This document shows positions 1 to 8,715 of a stretch of DNA of 64,000 nt, one piece after another. A program made the translations under genes and the position numbers. Origin of the DNA: Peribacillus folii (lineage in GTDB: Bacteria; Bacillota; Bacilli; Bacillales; DSM-1321). The notes beneath the pieces were generated by a model. The model did no database searches. It had not been told where the DNA came from and saw nothing but the letters and a program-made list of their open reading frames with translations. The number at the start of each line of letters is the position of its first letter. Within the stretch, counting starts at the first letter, position 1. The stretch lies in assembly GCF_030271255.1 (NCBI RefSeq), contig NZ_JASJOM010000004.1, forward strand, positions 343,563 to 407,562, read 5' to 3'.

Positions 1-125
1 TCCTACTTTCTTTGTCAAACCAGTCCGTTTTCCTGTATAGTGAAAGAAACAGTCCAGATTGAACAGCTACAATTGACCCTCTCTTGAGAAAACTGCACGG
101 ATACCGAAAGGAATTACGATTACCC

Positions 126-458
126 ATGATTTCATTCATTCTAACCTTAAAACGTTTCTTAAAGGCGCTATGGTCCGCCTTTCACTTGAAGAATTTCCAG
201 GTTCTTTTCGTGTTGGTTCTGGTTATGTTGCTTTCAGGAACACTCTTCTATGTTAAGCAGGAAGGGCTGAGCATAATCGACTCGCTTTACTTTTGCGTTG
301 TCACTCTAAGCACCGTGGGCCACCCCAGCTTTGAACCGCAAACAACTTTCGGGAAAGTGTTCACGATGATTTATATTGTCGGCGGCACCGGGTTATTCAT
401 GGGCTTGCTTGGCTATCTTGCCTACGCCGTCATTAAGATGCGTGAAAGCGAAAAGTGA
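126..458 (+). CDS. Small two-helix potassium-channel-like membrane protein
   Basis: The protein has 110 residues, with a hydrophobic helix near residues 24-44, a re-entrant pore loop, and a second helix near 80-105, the plan of a two-TM ion channel (Ion_trans_2). The pore signature reads TLSTVGHPSF, where potassium channels normally have TVGYGD or TVGFGD, so selectivity is uncertain. There is no cytoplasmic RCK/TrkA-N domain. I chose the ATG at 126 because an AAAGGA motif lies about 13 bases upstream; an in-frame TTG at 84 has no ribosome binding site. A hairpin terminator follows directly. The fold is fairly sure, the ion is not. Confidence 0.7.
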   Translation: MISFILTLKRFLKALWSAFHLKNFQVLFVLVLVMLLSGTLFYVKQEGLSIIDSLYFCVVTLSTVGHPSFEPQTTFGKVFTMIYIVGGTGLFMGLLGYLAYAVIKMRESEK

Positions 459-459
459 A

Positions 460-491
460 GGAATGCCCCTTATGGCGGGCATTCCATTTTG
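460..491 (+). terminator. Rho-independent terminator of the channel gene
   Basis: The arms GGAATGCCC and GGGCATTCC flank a short loop and are followed by a T-rich stretch, immediately after the stop codon. Confidence 0.7.
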
Positions 492-576
492 TTTATTCAA
501 ATTCATTATGTAGATATAACAAGCTGAGCGTATTTTCCTATTCCTTAATCTAGTCCTGCTTTAATACTTACACTAC

Positions 577-603
577 CTGACCGATCTGACCGATCCGACC
601 GCT
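577..603. repeat. Three tandem 9-bp units
   Basis: CTGACCGAT occurs twice in tandem and is followed by the variant CCGACCGCT in the space between two converging genes. No function is apparent. Confidence 0.5.
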
Positions 604-620
604 TCCATTTTTCCTGATAG

Positions 621-645
621 AAAAAAGCACCCATGTCTGGGCGCT
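621..645 (-). terminator. Terminator of the CotD-like gene
   Basis: Read on the minus strand, GCGCCC and GGGTGC pair around a 6-base loop and are followed by a T-run, just past the stop of the coat gene. Confidence 0.7.
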
Positions 646-656
646 TCATGATATGC

Positions 657-926
657 TTATTCATCTATTCCAAAATGGTCTGCATCTGCTATTATTATTC
701 GGGTTACTGCCACAATTGACGTTTTCTCTACCGTTTCATATACGTCTCTCTCGTACACCGGATAATAATGCTCATTTCTGACCACGGTCCTGTTTACATT
801 AATGACTTCCGTCGGATGAATATGCTTCACCACGCGCCGGTTCGTCCTGGTATTCACCACTGTTCTCGTAGGATCCGTAATCACTTCTTCCCTTTGTTCG
901 CGACATTTCCTGCAATTACAACTCAT
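657..926 (-). CDS. CotD-family spore coat protein
   Basis: This 89-residue protein begins with a cysteine-rich MSCNCRKC segment. Residues 30-62 carry the CotD-like pattern RRVVKHIHPTEVINVNRTV followed by NEHYYPVYE. CotD is an inner coat protein of Bacillus spores made in the mother cell. The ribosome binding site AAAGGTGG precedes the ATG, and a sigma-K-type promoter sequence lies about 30 bases upstream, which agrees with late mother-cell expression. It is shorter and less histidine-rich than typical CotD. Family assignment is by recalled resemblance. Confidence 0.75.
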   Translation of the reverse strand: MSCNCRKCREQREEVITDPTRTVVNTRTNRRVVKHIHPTEVINVNRTVVRNEHYYPVYERDVYETVEKTSIVAVTRIIIADADHFGIDE

Positions 927-955
927 AAAAAAACCACCTTTTTTTTACTTCTTTG

Positions 956-983
956 TAGCTTATGAAGACAGGTGGAAACTTGT
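956..983 (-). promoter_or_regulatory. Candidate sigma-K promoter for the CotD-like gene
   Basis: On the minus strand CATAAGCTA fits the sigma-K -10 pattern CATAnnnTA, and the dinucleotide AC, the core of the -35 element, sits 17 bases upstream. Being in front of a coat gene adds weight. Confidence 0.5.
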
Positions 984-1075
984 ACTAAGCAAAAAAACCA
1001 TTTTCATTTACTGAATCAAAAAAATCCCCCTCTAAACAGAGAGAGATCGTCCTGACACTGAAATAATAAGATCGT

Positions 1076-1945
1076 TCAATTTGGCTCAACATGAACATGA
1101 ACATCATACACCCCATGCTCAGTCATCATCACTTTTTCAACATGTGTCGCTATATCATGTGCTTCTTTTATATCCAATGTGGAATTAACAAGAATCACGA
1201 CATCGATGACTTCGTTATTGCCGTAATTTCTCCCTTTGATTTCTTTTATGCCCTTGACCCCATTGACATTCGTAATGACATCTTTATAGAGATGGATTTT
1301 ATTCTCATCAAATCCATCGGAAAGTTCATGAGAGGATTGGCTGAATATTTCCCAGGCTGTTTTGCATATTAAAAGCCCAACAATGATTGCCGTCAGCGGA
1401 TCAAGCCATGGCATGTTCAATTGCGAGCCAAAGATTCCAATAGCGGTTCCGATACTTACCCAAGCATCCGAAATATTATCTTTGGAAGCGGCCATAACGG
1501 CTTTGCTGTTAATTTTAAGAGCAAGTCTTTTATTATACCGATATACAAAATACATGGCGAGTGCCGATAAAATCCCCACATACCCCGCGATTATGTCAGG
1601 TGATTCCTTGCCCCCGTCAAGCATGGACGAAACGGCATCGATCAACACCTGCACACCGACGGCAAACATGATGAATGAAGCAACCATGGAGGCAATCGTT
1701 TCACTTTTCCAATGACCATAGCCATGATCTTTATCAGGGGGCCTCTGTGCCAGCCTTAAACCAATCAGCACGGCAATGGATGCGATAATATCGGTCGTAT
1801 TATTCAAGCCATCCGCTTTCAGGGCAGCCGAGTCACTTATGTAGCCAATGACCAGTTTTATAATAGATAGGCAAATATAAGCGATAATACTGATGATTGC
1901 ACCACGTTCGCCTAATTTGAGGTCATTATACTTTTGTTCTTCCAT
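1076..1945 (-). CDS. mneS: Cation diffusion facilitator, probable manganese exporter
   Basis: The protein has 289 residues with six membrane helices and a C-terminal cytoplasmic ferredoxin-like domain (about 205-289) ending in VYDVHVHVEPN. Metal-site motifs are ADGLNNTTDIIAS in the second helix (N-x-x-x-D) and DNISD in the fifth (D-x-x-x-D), the pattern of manganese-type CDF members rather than the H-x-x-x-D of zinc exporters. The N-terminus YNDLKLGERGA closely resembles B. subtilis YeaB/MneS as I recall it. The start has the ribosome binding site GGGGGAAG. It is monocistronic. Direction is expected to be efflux of Mn(II) in exchange for protons. Confidence 0.8.
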   Translation of the reverse strand: MEEQKYNDLKLGERGAIISIIAYICLSIIKLVIGYISDSAALKADGLNNTTDIIASIAVLIGLRLAQRPPDKDHGYGHWKSETIASMVASFIMFAVGVQVLIDAVSSMLDGGKESPDIIAGYVGILSALAMYFVYRYNKRLALKINSKAVMAASKDNISDAWVSIGTAIGIFGSQLNMPWLDPLTAIIVGLLICKTAWEIFSQSSHELSDGFDENKIHLYKDVITNVNGVKGIKEIKGRNYGNNEVIDVVILVNSTLDIKEAHDIATHVEKVMMTEHGVYDVHVHVEPN

Positions 1946-2833
1946 TCAACTTCCCCCCACAATTAAGTACCTAAATATCATACCAACATAAAATTGGGTG
2001 GGTCTATAGCAACCTTTTTGTATCGTTTTATATATGTAAGCGCTAGGTAACTATGTTGCATGAAGCAAACTATCTGAAAAGGGAAAATATATTCATTACT
2101 CTTTTAATACCATTACCAATGCCAAGGGCAGTTGTGTAAAAAAGGATAGAAATGATGCTAGTTTAAACAAGTTCTTCATTTATGAACATCCTTGTAAGAG
2201 GTATATGTCTATAATATTCTTTAACACAAAAAAACGGGTCGCTCCGCAACCCGCTCCCTAATTCCATAAGTATAGAAGATCTTATATTTCATCCCGCCAA
2301 CACCGCATTAGAATTATTAATTCTCGCAAAAATTCCGGAGTATGCTTCCCTTCAAATAAAAAAAGTCTCATGTTATCTCCAGAGCCTATGCTGTACCTGG
2401 TTTGAAATGAATTGGTCCAGTGAAACTGCCGCTTGATAAATCAATTCGTCTTTTTAGACATCCGCTTATACCTTTTGAACTTATTTCCTTCACGCGTTCA
2501 AAATAAATACTAAAATTACGTGGCCATCTTTATTATCTTTACCATTGCATCTTCATTCGGATCGATATCAAATGAGAATACTTAAGCATTTATTCATTCT
2601 AAGGAATTCGGAAAGCATAACTCTGAGTGTATTTATGATTTCAAATGGAATTACGATCACTGTCCCACTTGTAATCATCTCCATTTTAATATTCGGCTAA
2701 AATCAGATAATCCCCTTCTTCCCTATAGGCTAAACATGGCTGTATCCTGTCTCTTGGATGATACGTTACCGGTTTCTAAATGTCTTTATCCTAGCATATC
2801 CTTTGAAAAGTAACGTAAAGGGGGGATTTATTC
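1946..2833. other. Gene-poor stretch with coding-like debris
   Basis: No intact gene is visible. On the minus strand, between about 2745 and 2280, short open stretches such as EEGDYLILAEY and KGISGCLKRRIDLSSGSF are broken by stops and frame changes and lie upstream of a good minus-strand terminator at 2228-2254. This suggests a decayed minus-strand gene that I cannot name. Confidence 0.35.
2228..2254 (-). terminator. Minus-strand terminator with no intact gene in front
   Basis: On the minus strand the arms GCGGGTTGC and GCGACCCG are followed by a run of seven T. It may belong to the decayed minus-strand gene upstream of it. Confidence 0.6.
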
Positions 2834-3163
2834 ATGTTTTTTGCAAATACACCAAAACCGCCTTACTACGCTTGCATCTTTACTTTCAGCAGAAATGGAG
2901 GAGATCAGGCAGGCTATGAGTCAATCGCTGATTTCATGAGTGAGCTTGCCTCTCAGTAAGAAGGCTTTTTAGGAGTCGAGGGCGTAAAGGATCAGAACGG
3001 TTCAGGAATCACCGTTTCTTATTGGATATCCTTGGATTCAATCAAACATTGAAAGGAAAATGCTTTACAAAAAAAAGCCCAGGATAAAGGCATAAAAGAC
3101 TGGCACTCATCTTATTCCACACGCATTTGTAAGGTTGAAAGAGAGTACCGCAACAAGGGATAA
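2834..3163 (+). pseudogene. Antibiotic-biosynthesis-monooxygenase-like gene with two in-frame stops
   Basis: Reading frame 1 from the ATG at 2834 stays coherent for about 109 codons (MFFANTPKPPYYACIF..., ITVSYWISLDSIK, DWHSSYSTRICKVEREY) and ends at a TAA at 3161. It is interrupted by TAA at 2957 and TGA at 3050. The TGA replaces what is probably a conserved Trp after SIKH. The sequence resembles B. subtilis YqjZ, an ABM-domain protein, as I recall it. A GGGGGGA ribosome binding site precedes the ATG and a terminator follows the end, so the transcription unit is otherwise preserved. The loss of function appears recent. Confidence 0.75.
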
Positions 3164-3202
3164 CACTAAGATACTCGTTCACTCAATACGTTTGTCATAA
3201 GA

Positions 3203-3228
3203 GGGACCGCTTTTCAGCGGTCTTTTTT
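3203..3228 (+). terminator. Terminator after the monooxygenase pseudogene
   Basis: GACCGC, a TTTTCA loop and GCGGTC are followed by six T. Confidence 0.75.
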
Positions 3229-3246
3229 CATCCCTTCGATTCAACG

Positions 3247-3798
3247 TTAGATGATATCCAAATCTTTTCTTAGCAGGGAGTACATCAACAAATCATCGAA
3301 TTTCCCACAAGTATATTCATAATGCCTAAGCAGGCCTTCTTTTCTAAAGCCTTGCTTTTCCACCATTTTTTGTGATGGAAAATTGCCTGGCTCGATCAAA
3401 GCCTCGATTCTCTCCAATTGGAAGTGACGATATCCATACATGACGACTGCTTTCAAGGCTTCCCCAGCTATCCCTATTCCCCAATGAGCTTGATTTAATT
3501 CATAACCAACTTCTGCCCGAAAATGTTTTGGAACCATATTCAAAAAACCACAGCTCCCGATTACCTTCCCGTTATCTTTCATGGTTATGCCCCATCTAAT
3601 CCCTGTACCTTCTTTTCGTATCGACTGATACCATTCGATTTCATCCAACACTTCATGAACCGTTTGACAAGGCTCCAGACCCATTGGCTTCACAACGTCT
3701 ATATCAGATAGATATTCAAACATATCACCTGCGTCAGCCTTTGTTGCTTCACGTAAGATCAATCTTTGTGTCTCGATTACTGGAAATCCCTTTTCCAT
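3247..3798 (-). CDS. GNAT acetyltransferase, RimJ/RimL-like
   Basis: This 183-residue protein starts with the RimJ/RimL-type opening ETQRLILREATKADAGDMFEYLSD. Mid-protein features are VIGSCGFLNM and the acetyl-CoA-binding stretch HWGIGIAGEALKAVV around residues 105-119 (Q/R-x-x-G-x-G/A), followed by a final GFRKEGLLRHYEY strand. It resembles the YoaA/YdaF group of B. subtilis acetyltransferases. The substrate is unknown. GGGGATAAAT precedes the ATG. It is monocistronic. Confidence 0.8.
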   Translation of the reverse strand: MEKGFPVIETQRLILREATKADAGDMFEYLSDIDVVKPMGLEPCQTVHEVLDEIEWYQSIRKEGTGIRWGITMKDNGKVIGSCGFLNMVPKHFRAEVGYELNQAHWGIGIAGEALKAVVMYGYRHFQLERIEALIEPGNFPSQKMVEKQGFRKEGLLRHYEYTCGKFDDLLMYSLLRKDLDII

Positions 3799-4233
3799 AT
3801 TTATCCCCCATTCTTTCCGTACGCGTCGTTCCCCATGCTATTTGTATACCCATGTCTATTCATAAATGTCTCTCTCTAACGTCCGCCCGGAGCATTATCC
3901 ATATATTAACACATTAGTTTCTTGATTTTGGGCATCCAGAAGATGATTTCTACAAGGAAGGGACGACTTTAATCCGTTATTCCCATTAGTCCCGGCCGCT
4001 TCACAGGATTAATAGAACTTAAGTGGCGTTATCTGGTACTGATCAATAGGCTGAATGGGTCTTTTTTACCTATCCTTAATAAGTTGGCAAGAAGATAAGC
4101 AAACTATAGAATATTGCAGTTTGAACCATCTTTCCCACTTTATTGGTTCATTGCAATCAGGGAGAAATAAGGAATATCAGTATAGCTGCTGTTCAATTAG
4201 TGCTTTATCAAAATGTTATGGGGTGCATGGTTT
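3799..4233. other. Intergenic stretch without a recognised feature
   Basis: Between a divergent gene pair there are only short unsupported reading frames. Promoters for both neighbours must lie here, but I cannot place them with confidence. Confidence 0.4.
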
Positions 4234-6039
4234 ATGAAAATGAAAAAAGCATTTATTGGTCTATCACTATTATTCATGATTGTTCCTGGCATTGCCAATT
4301 CGGCAAATTCCATACATCCCAATGCTGATGATGATCGAGCCACTATCCTGGCGGATTGGAAATTCACAAGAAAGCATGTCAAAAGCGGTTCAATCGAAAA
4401 TGGGGACTTAATGATAGAGGATACAAGTAAGAATGGAAACGATCTGGAAATGGTGACGATGGGGAATTCCGCCGAGCCTCAAATCCAAGATTTGATTCAA
4501 TGGTCTGAAGAAGATTATCATGAACGTGATGGAGTGGATAGCCTGAAATTCGCTAATCAAGATAAGAGCCCTTCAGGACGGTACTTTAGGACAAGGAAAG
4601 GTGCACCGATCAATTCGGAGAATTTCGATGAAGGTTTTACATTAGAAGTGATTTTCAAATTGCCAAGTAAAGCCAATGATGGTTTAGGACTTTTCTCAAG
4701 ACAAGGAAAAGCGGCCAATCTTAATAAAATGGACGGCGAAAAGAAAATGCTTTCTGCACTGACTGTATCGAGTGATCAAAAAATCCATTGGACAAGTCAT
4801 CCTTCCAATCTAACTTACAATGTCAGCAATTGGTCCAGATCTTTGAATGCTGATGAATGGTACCATTTGGCTGTCGTGAATGATGGCATTGCGACCACCT
4901 TGACCTTGAATGACATCAGTGATTACGGTGCATCGGAAAAGGTAATTGGCATTGCATCATTGAACGGGAAGGGCTGGAATATCGGTGCTTCCGAATGGGG
5001 CAATAAAGTGGATAAACTATTTACGGGGAATATCGAGGAAATACGGATAGCCAATAAAGCTTTGACTAAAAAAGACTGGCTTGTACAGAATCCCCGTGAC
5101 GATAATCCCTTCGAAGGCTCTAATAAAAAACTGCCCTTTTTAACGAATAGGAAAAATTATAACTTCGTTTTCATTCCCGATACCCAGAAATATTCAAGCC
5201 AAAATCCTGAGATCTTTCATAGCCAGATGAATTGGCTTTCCAAGAACTCGATGAAGAACCATATCATCATGAATACCTTCGTAGGCGACATTGTCGATGG
5301 TGATACAGAAAGACAATGGCAAAATTCACTTGAAGCCATATCAAAATTGGATAAGTATCACGTTCCATATATGATGGCGGCAGGAAATCATGACTATGCT
5401 TCCAAAAACCCTTTCCTGACACACTATGGACCGCACCGTTTTCAAAAAAAAGGATACTATAAGGGCTCATCTCCATCCAGATATAGCTCCTATGCAATCG
5501 CTAAGGCGGGAAGTTATCGCTATTTGATCTTGATCGTCGATATGAAAAACCTACATAAAGACTTACAATGGGCGAAAGGCGTCCTTGACCAGCATCAAGA
5601 AAAACCGACGATTCTCGTCTCGCACGATATCATTTTTCCTACAGTGAAAAAAAATGAAATCGTCGCCCTTGAATCAGCTAATGGCCGGCTGATTTGGAAT
5701 GAACTTGTAAAAGATCAGAATCAAGTATTCATGACAGTAAATGGACATTATTTTGGCATTGCTCACCAAGTCAAGAAAAACACAGCCGGGAATGACGTCA
5801 TTCAAATGGTTGTTAATTATCAGTCGGATTATCGCGGCGGGAACGGCTGGCTAAGACTCGTGGAATTCAACGAAAAGAAAAAACAATTATTTTTCCGTAC
5901 CTACTCGCCATATGTAGATGATATGTCTAAAAAAGAAAGAACCTACGCCGATTATAAATTTTTAACAGATGCAAACAATTCATTCATACTGAATTGGGAT
6001 TTCAAACGGCGATTTTCCTTTAACCGCCCTAAACGCTAA
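4234..6039 (+). CDS. Secreted LamG-domain metallophosphoesterase
   Basis: The 601-residue product begins with a signal peptide (MKMKKAFIGLSLLFMIVPGIANSA). Residues about 95-270 look like a LamG/concanavalin-like domain (LEVIFKLPSKANDGLGLFSRQG, EWYHLAVVND, GNIEEIRIANKAL). Residues about 300-560 form a calcineurin-like phosphoesterase with the metal motifs PDTQ, GDIVDGD, AGNHD, SHD and NGHYFG. The organisation recalls part of B. subtilis YvnB. I prefer the ATG at 4234, which has GGGGTG upstream, over the in-frame ATG at 4213. It lacks cell-wall anchor motifs. The natural substrate is unknown. Confidence 0.8.
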   Translation: MKMKKAFIGLSLLFMIVPGIANSANSIHPNADDDRATILADWKFTRKHVKSGSIENGDLMIEDTSKNGNDLEMVTMGNSAEPQIQDLIQWSEEDYHERDGVDSLKFANQDKSPSGRYFRTRKGAPINSENFDEGFTLEVIFKLPSKANDGLGLFSRQGKAANLNKMDGEKKMLSALTVSSDQKIHWTSHPSNLTYNVSNWSRSLNADEWYHLAVVNDGIATTLTLNDISDYGASEKVIGIASLNGKGWNIGASEWGNKVDKLFTGNIEEIRIANKALTKKDWLVQNPRDDNPFEGSNKKLPFLTNRKNYNFVFIPDTQKYSSQNPEIFHSQMNWLSKNSMKNHIIMNTFVGDIVDGDTERQWQNSLEAISKLDKYHVPYMMAAGNHDYASKNPFLTHYGPHRFQKKGYYKGSSPSRYSSYAIAKAGSYRYLILIVDMKNLHKDLQWAKGVLDQHQEKPTILVSHDIIFPTVKKNEIVALESANGRLIWNELVKDQNQVFMTVNGHYFGIAHQVKKNTAGNDVIQMVVNYQSDYRGGNGWLRLVEFNEKKKQLFFRTYSPYVDDMSKKERTYADYKFLTDANNSFILNWDFKRRFSFNRPKR

Positions 6040-6408
6040 TGAAAGATGGAAAGGAGAGCTTGTTTAGCAAAGCAAAGTCATAATATGCTCTCCCTTCAAA
6101 ATGTTGCCTTTCGACAATGATGGAACGATTGCACCTATACCTCACTGACTATTGGATAATCGGTAATGAGGTATAGAAAAGGATGTTACCTTCCCCAGCT
6201 TACCTGTTAGCACCGATATTGATGAATGGCTTGGATATGAAGCTTATTTTTTGGGAGGGATTTTTTTTTAACCCTTGATCCTCCATATACTTGTCCCTGC
6301 TTTAAATACGTTATATTGCAATGGAGCTTCCTTAATTGAAGATCTAGTTTGTTTACTTTTATTAGGGTCTATTTGAATGAATCTCCTGAATTTTTGTCCA
6401 AACGTTTA
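6040..6408. other. Intergenic stretch between converging genes
   Basis: It holds one long inverted repeat (described separately) and no gene. Confidence 0.4.
6135..6176. repeat. Perfect 10-bp inverted repeat with 22-base spacer
   Basis: CTATACCTCA and TGAGGTATAG face each other; there is no T-run directly after, so it is not a standard terminator. It lies between converging genes. Confidence 0.45.
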
Positions 6409-6801
6409 TTATTTATTTGATTCGTATAGTTCCAGAGGCAATCCATCCGGGTCACAAAAAAAGGCAAACCTTTTTCCAGTCAGCTCATCAACCCGGATAG
6501 GCTCGACAGGAATATTATCGTTGCTTAATTCTTCTATTGCTTGATCAATATCCTCCACTTCAAAAGCCAGATGTCTTAGCCCCCTTGCTTCGGGATAGGT
6601 TTGTCTTAAGGGGCTTTCCGGGAAGGAGAACAATTCCAACTGATACACCCCACCGACCAGTAGATCCAATTTATACGACTTCCTTTCTGCGCGATAGGTT
6701 TCATTCTTAATTTCACATCCAAGAACATTTACATAGAAATCTTTTGATTTTACATAATCAGAACAAATGATGGCTACATGATGGATTTTTTTTAGCTTCA
6801 T
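6409..6801 (-). CDS. VOC-family (glyoxalase-like) protein
   Basis: This 130-residue protein has the two beta-alpha-beta-beta-beta modules of the vicinal-oxygen-chelate fold: IHHVAIICSDYVKSKDFYVNVLG at the start and RHLAFEVEDIDQAIEEL plus FFCDPDGLPLELYE at the end. Candidate metal ligands are the His of HHVAI, Glu of QLELF, His of LRHLAF and the final Glu of PLELYE. It resembles the YaeR/YwbC group, whose reaction is not settled. The ATG at 6801 has GGAGG six bases upstream, so a longer TTG form is unlikely. Confidence 0.8.
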   Translation of the reverse strand: MKLKKIHHVAIICSDYVKSKDFYVNVLGCEIKNETYRAERKSYKLDLLVGGVYQLELFSFPESPLRQTYPEARGLRHLAFEVEDIDQAIEELSNDNIPVEPIRVDELTGKRFAFFCDPDGLPLELYESNK

Positions 6802-7025
6802 TGCTTCCTCCAATACCTGTTTTCTTAGGGATTATACCATCATTTCCTAGTATCTTCTTCTATTTCCTCTCTAAAACCCCCTTCTTACGTTAAATAATAT
6901 GTATGAAGGCAAAATGGATAATTACCATCGAGGCAACTCCCTTCGTTACCCTCAAAATGCTTATCGGTCCAGTCATTCAATAAATTAGGCAGCCCAAATT
7001 CATTGTCCATCTTTGTCCATGCAGG

Positions 7026-7052
7026 ACATAATCTTCCTTTTCACATAGTTTA
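7026..7052 (+). promoter_or_regulatory. Candidate sigma-K promoter for the Gly-Gln repeat protein
   Basis: AC at 7026 is followed after 16 bases by CATAGTTTA at 7044, fitting the sigma-K layout AC-N16/17-CATAnnnTA. It lies about 30 bases ahead of the start codon. Confidence 0.5.
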
Positions 7053-7080
7053 TAGTGTACCTAAAAGGGAGGATTTCTGA

Positions 7081-7617
7081 ATGTATAACCATCATTATAA
7101 CTACAATTTTCATCAAAATAATGTGCCATATCATTACGATAATTATTATGCCAATGTGCCATATTACTACGCAGAACGAGTACAGCCATCATTAGTTCCT
7201 ACTGCTACGATACAAAGTCATTTGCAAGCAGGACGCCAAGGACATTGTTTCAGGGGTTTTTGGGGTAATTCTACGCACACATTCATCTTAATGGGCTTTA
7301 ACAAAACAACAGGAATGGTTCAGATCCTGGAAGATGGATTGCCAAACGAGGTTCATCACAATGATATCGTCGGTTTACAATATTTAGGATTACAATGCCC
7401 GCCAGTGCAACAGCCAGGGCAGCCTGGCGGACAGCAGGGCGGACAACAAGGCGGTCAACAGGGCGGACAACAAGGCGGTCAGCAGGGCGGACAACAGGGC
7501 GGTCAGCAAGGGCAGCCTTTCTTCCCAGGCTTTCCTGGTTTTCCTGGCGGACAGCAAGGGGGCCAGCAGGGCGGACAAAATTGTATTTTCTATAATGGAA
7601 AATGGTACTGCTCTTAA
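7081..7617 (+). CDS. Probable spore-surface protein with Gly-Gly-Gln-Gln repeats
   Basis: The 178-residue protein has three parts: a His/Asn/Tyr-rich N-terminus (about 1-35), a folded-looking middle (about 38-105, with SHLQAGRQGHCFRGFWGNS and HTFILMGFNKTTG), and a repeat tail of seven GGQQ units, then FFPGFPGFPG, then more GGQQ, ending NCIFYNGKWYCS. Two cysteines near the C-terminus could cross-link. AAAGGGAGGA precedes the ATG and a sigma-K-like promoter lies upstream. Coat or exosporium location is inferred from composition and promoter; I do not recognise the middle domain. Confidence 0.6.
   Translation: MYNHHYNYNFHQNNVPYHYDNYYANVPYYYAERVQPSLVPTATIQSHLQAGRQGHCFRGFWGNSTHTFILMGFNKTTGMVQILEDGLPNEVHHNDIVGLQYLGLQCPPVQQPGQPGGQQGGQQGGQQGGQQGGQQGGQQGGQQGQPFFPGFPGFPGGQQGGQQGGQNCIFYNGKWYCS
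7426..7509 (+). repeat. Seven tandem 12-bp units encoding GGQQ
   Basis: Units are variants of GGCGGACAACAA with third-position changes, so selection appears to act on the peptide. Slippage could change the copy number between strains. Confidence 0.9.
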
Positions 7618-7813
7618 TTATATTAAGACCGTTTTTCGACTTCAATCAACAAAGGCTAGGCAGTCAGCAAGAGCCCTTATTCATCCGGAACTCGGGCTGC
7701 CTCGCCTTCATTAATCCGTACTTACCCCCTCTTTAATTTCCAGTAAGGCACATTTTATCTTCATTTTACTTTATACTTGGAAGATACATTTGATTGAAAA
7801 AGGAGATATAGGT

Positions 7814-8230
7814 ATGAAATTCCAGCGAGTCGATGTTGTTTATTCCTTATTATTCGATGAAGCCACACGTAAAATCCTGATGGTATTCAATAAGAAAGGT
7901 ACTTGGTCTTTGCCGGGAGGCGGAGTTGAAGCCGGGGAAACTTTGCAGGAAGCTGCCATAAGAGAGGTCAAGGAAGAAACCGGATATGACATCAAGGTAA
8001 GCAATATTGTTGCCTTGAACGAGGCTCTCATCGATGAAATGCATGTTTTTTTCATTACATATCAGGGACATATCGTAAATCGGCCTGATGAAATTCCTCA
8101 GGAAGAGAACATATTAAATGTTGAATGGATCGATTTGGAAGAAGCGGATCGGCTGATGCCCTATTATCCGGTAGGCATTTCAACGCTCATTACCGGTTCA
8201 GGCGCAAAATATATTTTACAATGGAAATGA
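7814..8230 (+). CDS. Nudix hydrolase
   Basis: The 138-residue protein contains a complete Nudix box at about residues 37-59: G-x5-E-x7[10 protein letters not shown], beginning GGGVEAGE. It should bind Mg2+ through the REVKEE glutamates and hydrolyse a nucleoside diphosphate linked to another moiety; the substrate cannot be told. The ATG at 7814 has AAAAAGGAG eight bases upstream; an upstream TTG at 7790 lacks such a site. A strong bidirectional terminator follows. Confidence 0.85.
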   Translation: MKFQRVDVVYSLLFDEATRKILMVFNKKGTWSLPGGGVEAGETLQEAAIREVKEETGYDIKVSNIVALNEALIDEMHVFFITYQGHIVNRPDEIPQEENILNVEWIDLEEADRLMPYYPVGISTLITGSGAKYILQWK

Positions 8231-8269
8231 CTTCTTATTTAGATCACGTTTTCATTTATTTAGGTTACC

Positions 8270-8303
8270 AAAGATGAACCCCGTTCAAACGGGGTTCATC
8301 TTT
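8270..8303. terminator. Bidirectional terminator between Nudix and MerR genes
   Basis: A 16-bp perfect stem (AAAGATGAACCCCGTT and its complement) with a 2-base loop lies between two converging genes. Confidence 0.8.
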
Positions 8304-8310
8304 ATGCAAC

Positions 8311-8706
8311 TTAGCTGTTCGACTGGTTTACTCTGGATAATAAATGTTGTTTGTACGCCGTGATTTTCTTATCGAGCATCGCTTCCGTCGCCTTCAATGT
8401 TTCAATCTGGATTTCGATGGTGCGGCGATGACTCTCCAAAAGGTGCAAGCGCTCCAGCGATGTTTGGTCTCCTTCATGGAACAGCTGGGTATATTTTTTT
8501 ATTTGTTCGATGGGCATTTGCGTTTCCCTCAGTTTTATGACAAACTCCAGCCATCTAAGATGCAAATCGGTATATTGCCTAATTCCTTGGGCATTTCTTT
8601 CCGGTGTTATGATTTGTTCTTTTTCATAATAGCGTAAGGCATGTGTACTGATCCCAAGCTTCTGCCCTACTTCACTTATCGTATAAATAAAAAAACACCT
8701 CACCAT
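8311..8706 (-). CDS. MerR-family transcriptional regulator
   Basis: About 131 residues: an N-terminal MerR helix-turn-helix (YTISEVGQKLGISTHALRYYEKEQIITPERN), a wing (GIRQYTD), a dimerisation coiled coil at about 75-120, and no metal-binding cysteines, so it is an AdhR-like or organic-ligand type. The reading frame is open far upstream, but homology begins at MVRCFFIYTISEVG, so I use the ATG at 8706 even though its ribosome binding site is weak. It is divergent from a dehydrogenase gene, with a MerR-type promoter between them, which it most likely controls. Confidence 0.8.
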   Translation of the reverse strand: MVRCFFIYTISEVGQKLGISTHALRYYEKEQIITPERNAQGIRQYTDLHLRWLEFVIKLRETQMPIEQIKKYTQLFHEGDQTSLERLHLLESHRRTIEIQIETLKATEAMLDKKITAYKQHLLSRVNQSNS

Positions 8707-8715
8707 GACTAATAG

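Noticed and set aside
7426..7509. Possible CRISPR-like short repeat array
   Set aside because: Repeats are directly abutting 12-mers inside a coding frame, with no spacers.
7298..7645. Long minus-strand and alternative-frame ORFs across the GGQQ repeats
   Set aside because: They exist only because the 12-bp repeats lack stops in several frames; the plus-strand frame has the ribosome binding site and promoter.
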